Of a DNA stretch of 9,136 nt, positions 6,217 through 9,136 are shown in pieces. Position 1 is the stretch's first letter. Each line of letters begins with the position of its first letter. Location of the stretch: contig JAIPGE010000046.1 in assembly GCA_021736285.1 (NCBI GenBank), positions 1 through 9,136 on the forward strand, given 5' to 3'. The position numbers were made by a program, and so were the translations under genes. The stretch comes from Candidatus Izemoplasma sp. GTDB taxonomy: Bacteria; Bacillota_I; Bacilli_A; Izemoplasmatales; Izemoplasmataceae. Under the pieces are notes generated by a model, which saw only the letters and a program-made list of their open reading frames with translations, ran no database searches and was not told where the DNA came from.

Positions 6217-6933
6217 ATGGGTCGTAAATTTAATGTTCGCAAAGAAGCAATGCAAAAAACAATGTTAAAAAAATCAAAAGTGTATTCAAAATATGGAAAA
6301 GAACTCTATGTTTGTGCTAAAAAAGGTGGCACCAATGTTGACAGTAACTTAGAGTTAAAACATTTAATCCAAAAAGCAAAAAGCGATGATGTTCCAGTTG
6401 ATGTCATTAACCGCAACATCAAAAAAGCTGAAGAAGGAACGGGTGAAGACTATGTGCCTGTTCGCTATGAAGGATTTGGTCCTGGTGGGACAGGAATCAT
6501 TGTCGATACGTTAACCGATAATGTGAACCGTACTGTTGCTGAGGTCCGTTCGTGTTTTACAAAAGCAAACTGTAAACTTGGTGTGAATGGAAGTGTGGAA
6601 CACGCGTACAACCATTTGTCTTACGTCAGCATCAAAGGATTAGATGCTGAAACAGCATTAGAAACGTTATTAATGGAAGATATTGATATTAATGATATTG
6701 AAGAAGATGATGGTGTCATTGAAATTGAAGCAGACGGATATACAATGAACACTGTCCAAAAAGCATTAGAAGATGCCGGCGCAACAATTGTAGACAGTGA
6801 AAAAGGATGGTATCCAATGGATTACATCACATTAGCGGCAGAAGACCAAGAAATGTTTGATCGATTGATTGATACTTTGAATGACTTAGAAGATGTTCAA
6901 GATATCTATCATAATGCAAAATTAGATGACTAA
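6217..6933 (+). CDS. YebC/TACO1-family protein, YeeN subtype
   Basis: A 238-residue protein with the full YebC/PmpR/TACO1 signature. It has the N-terminal MGRKFN start typical of the YeeN branch, SKVYSKYGKELYVCAKKGG (20-38), YEGFGPGG (84-91), LTDNVNRT (99-106) and GVNGSV (122-127). The acidic C-terminal lobe ends in GWYPMDYITL and a predicted helix. The family was long annotated as transcriptional regulators. Work on human TACO1 and bacterial homologues instead points to ribosome-associated help in translating proline-rich stretches; which applies here is not visible. I chose ATG 6217 because AAAGAGGTGAG (6202-6212) is the Shine-Dalgarno sequence and the in-frame GTG at 6208 lies within it. 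The gene sits 50 nt after cvfB, with its own likely promoter, and ends in a hairpin terminator. Assignment to YeeN rather than classical YebC rests on the N-terminus; no symbol is given for that reason. Confidence 0.95.
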   Translation: MGRKFNVRKEAMQKTMLKKSKVYSKYGKELYVCAKKGGTNVDSNLELKHLIQKAKSDDVPVDVINRNIKKAEEGTGEDYVPVRYEGFGPGGTGIIVDTLTDNVNRTVAEVRSCFTKANCKLGVNGSVEHAYNHLSYVSIKGLDAETALETLLMEDIDINDIEEDDGVIEIEADGYTMNTVQKALEDAGATIVDSEKGWYPMDYITLAAEDQEMFDRLIDTLNDLEDVQDIYHNAKLDD

Positions 6934-6961
6934 TTGAACCGCAGGTGATACACTGTATAAC
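6934..6961 (+). promoter_or_regulatory. Candidate promoter of the MFS gene, overlapping the terminator
   Basis: TTGAAC (6934-6939) and TATAAC (6956-6961) are spaced by 16 nt, with four of six and five of six consensus matches. The -10 lies in the descending arm of the terminator hairpin. Transcription would begin in the T-run around 6968, about 40 nt before the ATG. No better promoter is apparent in the gap. Confidence 0.35.
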
Positions 6962-6970
6962 CTGCTTTTT
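6941..6970 (+). terminator. Intrinsic terminator after the yebC-family gene
   Basis: GCAGGT (6941-6946) pairs with ACCTGC (6960-6965). Across a G-A mismatch an inner ATAC/GTAT pairing leaves a 3-nt loop. A run of five T follows (6966-6970). Confidence 0.85.
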
Positions 6971-7008
6971 ATTATATTATTCACGAATAAACAAAGGAAG
7001 CGATTATT

Positions 7009-8226
7009 ATGAAGCGTGCTGTTATCGTTGTAATAAGCCTAAATTTTATGCAAGGTATCATTCATAATTTAGGACATCCTGTCACCCCAAGATTGGTGAC
7101 AAACATGGGCATTCCCGATTATATGTTTGGCCTTTTTTTTGCGTTGATGTCACTCGGTCTTGTCCTCGGGAGTCCACTCTGGGGAACATTGGGAGATCGT
7201 GGTAAAAAAGCCAACTATATGGCATTAGGGTTACTCGTCTATAGTATTGGACAATTTGGCTTCGGCTTCGCCAATAACATGTATCTTATGTCTTTTTTCC
7301 GGTTTTTAAGTGGGTTTGGTGTTAGTGCAAGTATTACATTAATGGTGTCTCATATTATTGAACATACTGTCCCTGAAAAGCGATCGCTTTACTTAGCGTG
7401 GCATGCGGCTGTTTTTGTTGCAGGATCGAGTATTGGTTACTTTATTGGTGGGTTCATATATGAAAGTCCGTTTTTCAATAATCTGTTACAAACCAACCAA
7501 ATTGAAAATATATTTTTAATTCAAGCGATTATCAATGTCTTTCATGCTGGGTTGATGTATACCTTGATTACGTTAGATGATAATGTAGAACATGAAACCA
7601 GACACAAAACAGCCATCGAACATATTACAAACATTAAATATTTAGATAAAAATTTAATTATTTTCTTAATTTCATTAACGCTTATTTCATTGGGCGCAAT
7701 TAATGTTTCTAAATACATTGAGGTGTATATGAATCATATTGGCTATGGCCCACAGGCCATCGGAACATTTGTCTTTGTTACAGGAATGGTATCATTGTTT
7801 GCCAACGCTGTCATTACCCCACTCCTTGCGTTATTAAAACGTGATTTTACATTAATGATTCTGATTCAATTATTAAGTGCGATTATCATCTTTATTGTGT
7901 TTAGAATGGATGCCTTTATTATTGCCATATATAGTTTATTTATGGGATACGTTGTCTTAAAAGCAGTCTATACCCCACTTGAACAACATTTCATCTCTTT
8001 GTTTGCGAAACCTGGTGAATACGGACAAGTCATGGGTGTTCGACAATCATTCTTTTCAATTGGCATGGTATTAGGACCATTGCTTGGTGGCTTCATATAT
8101 AACTACCGAAAAATGTGGGTCTTTGATTTTAGTGCGATCATGTTTCTGTTAGGATTGGCACTTTTGCTTATTATTGGTCGTAACATGAAACACAACAGAA
8201 ATTTAGATACGGTTCAAACGCAATGA
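7009..8226 (+). CDS. Major facilitator superfamily transporter (DHA1 drug-efflux-like, 12 TM)
   Basis: A 405-residue protein with about twelve membrane segments in two halves joined by a cytosolic loop near 190-215. The TM2-TM3 loop has MFS motif A (GTLGDRGKK, 59-67) and TM4 has the motif-B-like RFLSGFG with Arg98. Glycine-rich AGSSIGYFIGG (138-148) in TM5 resembles antiporter motif C, mirrored by GMVLGPLLGG (352-361) in TM11. This pattern suits a proton-coupled exporter of drugs or metabolites in the cytoplasmic membrane; the substrate cannot be read from sequence. ATG 7009 has an AAAGGA Shine-Dalgarno sequence (6993-6998) about 10 nt upstream. The gene is an isolated transcription unit: a terminator precedes it, and another overlaps its own TGA stop. 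It is not linked to a visible regulator gene, so assignment to a specific resistance is not justified. Confidence 0.9.
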   Translation: MKRAVIVVISLNFMQGIIHNLGHPVTPRLVTNMGIPDYMFGLFFALMSLGLVLGSPLWGTLGDRGKKANYMALGLLVYSIGQFGFGFANNMYLMSFFRFLSGFGVSASITLMVSHIIEHTVPEKRSLYLAWHAAVFVAGSSIGYFIGGFIYESPFFNNLLQTNQIENIFLIQAIINVFHAGLMYTLITLDDNVEHETRHKTAIEHITNIKYLDKNLIIFLISLTLISLGAINVSKYIEVYMNHIGYGPQAIGTFVFVTGMVSLFANAVITPLLALLKRDFTLMILIQLLSAIIIFIVFRMDAFIIAIYSLFMGYVVLKAVYTPLEQHFISLFAKPGEYGQVMGVRQSFFSIGMVLGPLLGGFIYNYRKMWVFDFSAIMFLLGLALLLIIGRNMKHNRNLDTVQTQ

Positions 8227-8245
8227 GTTCATCATTGCGTTTTTT
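8216..8245 (+). terminator. Intrinsic terminator overlapping the MFS stop codon
   Basis: An 11-bp perfect stem (8216-8226 with 8232-8242) has the 5-nt loop GTTCA, and the T-run extends to 8245. The left arm consists of the last two sense codons plus the TGA stop. Confidence 0.9.
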
Positions 8246-8268
8246 AAATAGTTAGCAGAAGAAATTAA

Positions 8269-8297
8269 TTGTTTATGAAGGGGCTTTATGATATAAT
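8269..8297 (+). promoter_or_regulatory. Promoter of pgsA (extended -10)
   Basis: TTGTTT (8269-8274), a 17-nt spacer, then TGA-TATAAT with perfect -10 at 8292-8297 and the extended TGn at 8289-8291. It lies directly after the preceding terminator, and transcription would start near 8304, about 24 nt before the ATG. Confidence 0.75.
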
Positions 8298-8327
8298 TTA
8301 ACGTGAGTATTGAGAAAGAGTGATGTG

Positions 8328-8882
8328 ATGAATTTACCGAATAAGTTGTCGATGTTCCGGATTGTTTTGGTCCCTGTATTGTTAATTGTTTATTATTTAG
8401 CACAGGTCTTTGACCATAGTATTTTGACAGAATTTTATTTGCTCGGACCACTCTTTATTATTGCGAGTTTGACGGACTTTTTAGATGGGTATATTGCGAG
8501 AAAATATCATTTAATTACCGCTTTTGGAAAGTTTCTCGATCCCTTGGCTGATAAATTAATTGTCTTGGCCGCATTGCTTATTTTAAACGAATTAGCGATT
8601 GTTCCAATTTGGGTCACTGCGGTTATTTTATCACGAGAGTTTATTGTCACAGGTATTCGCCTCGTTGCGGCAAAAGACGGGACTGTGATTGCGGCAAGTA
8701 ACCTCGGAAAATACAAGACAGCGACAACCATGATTGCGATTATTTTATTGTTGTTTTCGTTTTACATCAATCAATTAACACCGATTGGTTTGATTTTAAT
8801 GTATCTCGGAACAGCGTTAACCATTATCAGTGGTGTTGATTATTTTATCAAAAACAAAACACTTCTTTTAGAATCAAAATAA
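8328..8882 (+). CDS. pgsA: CDP-diacylglycerol-glycerol-3-phosphate 3-phosphatidyltransferase
   Basis: This integral membrane enzyme (184 aa) transfers a phosphatidyl group from CDP-diacylglycerol to glycerol-3-phosphate, the committed step to phosphatidylglycerol. The CDP-alcohol phosphatidyltransferase motif D(x2)DG(x2)AR(x8)G(x3)D(x3)D is complete: Asp50, Asp53, Gly54, Ala57, Arg58, Gly67, Asp71 and the catalytic Asp75. The amphipathic N-terminus NLPNKLSMFRIVLVP and the SREFIVTGIR / ASNLGKYKT blocks (102-111, 123-131) are typical of PgsA. About five to six membrane segments cover the rest. I chose ATG 8328 because the family begins MNLPN; an in-frame TTG at 8310 would add six atypical residues, and the purine-rich AAAGAGTGAT upstream can serve as ribosome binding site. 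recA follows after 56 nt with no terminator, an order related to the pgsA-cinA-recA arrangement common in Bacillota. Confidence 0.96.
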   Translation: MNLPNKLSMFRIVLVPVLLIVYYLAQVFDHSILTEFYLLGPLFIIASLTDFLDGYIARKYHLITAFGKFLDPLADKLIVLAALLILNELAIVPIWVTAVILSREFIVTGIRLVAAKDGTVIAASNLGKYKTATTMIAIILLLFSFYINQLTPIGLILMYLGTALTIISGVDYFIKNKTLLLESK

Positions 8883-8893
8883 GAAAAAGATAG

Positions 8894-8914
8894 ATGTTAT
8901 AGGTATCATATAAG
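8894..8914 (+). promoter_or_regulatory. Imperfect dyad and possible -10 upstream of recA
   Basis: ATGTTATAGGTATCAT (8894-8909) is an imperfect palindrome of form ATGnTA-N4-TAnCAT. It abuts TATAAG (8909-8914), a possible -10 without a convincing -35. It does not match the Bacillus-type LexA box (GAAC/GTTC half-sites) or the E. coli CTGT-N8-ACAG box. Confidence 0.25.
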
Positions 8915-8938
8915 TAAATAGTCTTAGGAGGCATAAAC

Positions 8939-9136
8939 ATGGCAAAAGAAAATAGAGAAAAAGCGTTAGAAAAAGCAATTAAAGAGATTGAAAAACAACA
9001 TGGTAAAGGCAGTGTTATGGTACTGGGTGATGATGCGCTTTATGGTCAACTTGAGTCGGTTTCGACGGGGTCAATCCAAATCGATAATGCACTCGGTATT
9101 GGCGGTTATCCACGGGGACGTATTATAGAAGTCTAT
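8939..9136 (+). CDS. recA: Recombinase RecA, 3'-truncated by window edge
   Basis: The first 66 residues of RecA, which forms ATP-dependent filaments on single-stranded DNA for homologous recombination and, where LexA exists, SOS induction. The N-terminal helix (MAKENREKALEKAIKEIEKQ), HGKGSVMVLGDD, the STGSIQIDNALGIGGYPRGR block and IIEVY match RecA closely. The Walker A loop, expected immediately after IIEVY as GPESSGKT, lies just beyond the window. ATG 8939 has a perfect AGGAGG (8926-8931) at 7 nt spacing. It follows pgsA by 56 nt without a terminator; read-through from the pgsA promoter is likely, and a separate promoter is possible but not clear. Nothing in the visible part is unusual. Confidence 0.97.
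   Translation, partial: MAKENREKALEKAIKEIEKQHGKGSVMVLGDDALYGQLESVSTGSIQIDNALGIGGYPRGRIIEVY

Noticed and set aside
8203..8451. Minus-strand open frame of 82 codons across the MFS-pgsA gap
   Set aside because: It runs through a terminator, the pgsA promoter and the start of pgsA, with no supporting start signals.
8507..8731. Minus-strand open frame inside pgsA
   Set aside because: It is antisense to the conserved catalytic motif of pgsA.
8883..8938. Canonical LexA/SOS box before recA
   Set aside because: Neither GAAC/GTTC-type nor CTGT-N8-ACAG-type half-sites with correct spacing are present.
1..9136. Mobile elements, CRISPR arrays, tRNA or rRNA genes
   Set aside because: No transposase-like frame, no regularly spaced direct repeats and no cloverleaf or rRNA-like sequence was seen; the gaps are all about 100 bases or shorter.

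Overview
This window looks like chromosomal DNA from a low-GC Gram-positive-type bacterium (Bacillota/Mycoplasmatota grade). The evidence is strong AGGAGG- and GAGGTGA-type ribosome binding sites, sigma-A-like TTGACA/TATAAT promoters, short U-tailed hairpin terminators, AT-rich codon use and a pgsA-recA neighbourhood. Tryptophan is read from TGG and at least one gene (the MFS transporter) ends in TGA inside its own terminator. The organism therefore uses the standard bacterial code rather than the Mycoplasma UGA=Trp code. An Acholeplasma/Izemoplasma/Haloplasma-like or basal Bacillota lineage would fit, but this is inference.

Layout. (1) Positions 1-4194, plus strand: two tandem, non-identical ABC transporters. 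Each fuses an ATPase domain to a MacB/FtsX-type permease with a large extracellular domain. The first lacks its N-terminus because of the window edge. A 16-bp perfect hairpin (4193-4229) closes the unit. (2) Positions 4243-5205, minus strand: two small membrane proteins, an unrecognised 126-residue protein and a CmpB-like (PF06541-type, 'putative ABC-transporter type IV') protein. They converge on the ABC operon, and a second hairpin serves their end. (3) Positions 5206-5308: a compact divergent promoter region with a strong plus-strand promoter, an extended -10 on the minus strand and an 11-bp inverted repeat. (4) Positions 5309-6970, plus strand: cvfB (S1-domain RNA-binding protein) followed by a YebC/YeeN-family gene with its own likely promoter, then a terminator. 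(5) Positions 7009-8242: a 12-TM MFS efflux-type transporter, whose terminator overlaps its stop codon. (6) Positions 8269-9136: pgsA with a clear promoter, then the first 66 codons of recA, cut by the window end.

The window mixes housekeeping functions (phospholipid synthesis, recombination, RNA/translation factors) with envelope transport functions (twin ABC exporters, an MFS pump, small membrane proteins). I see no mobile element, CRISPR array, tRNA or rRNA. No intergenic gap exceeds about 100 bases. The least explained parts are the twin ABC proteins with their unusual cytosolic insertion, the small membrane-protein pair, and the symmetric divergent promoter between the CmpB-like gene and cvfB. 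I did not find a clear new biological system.
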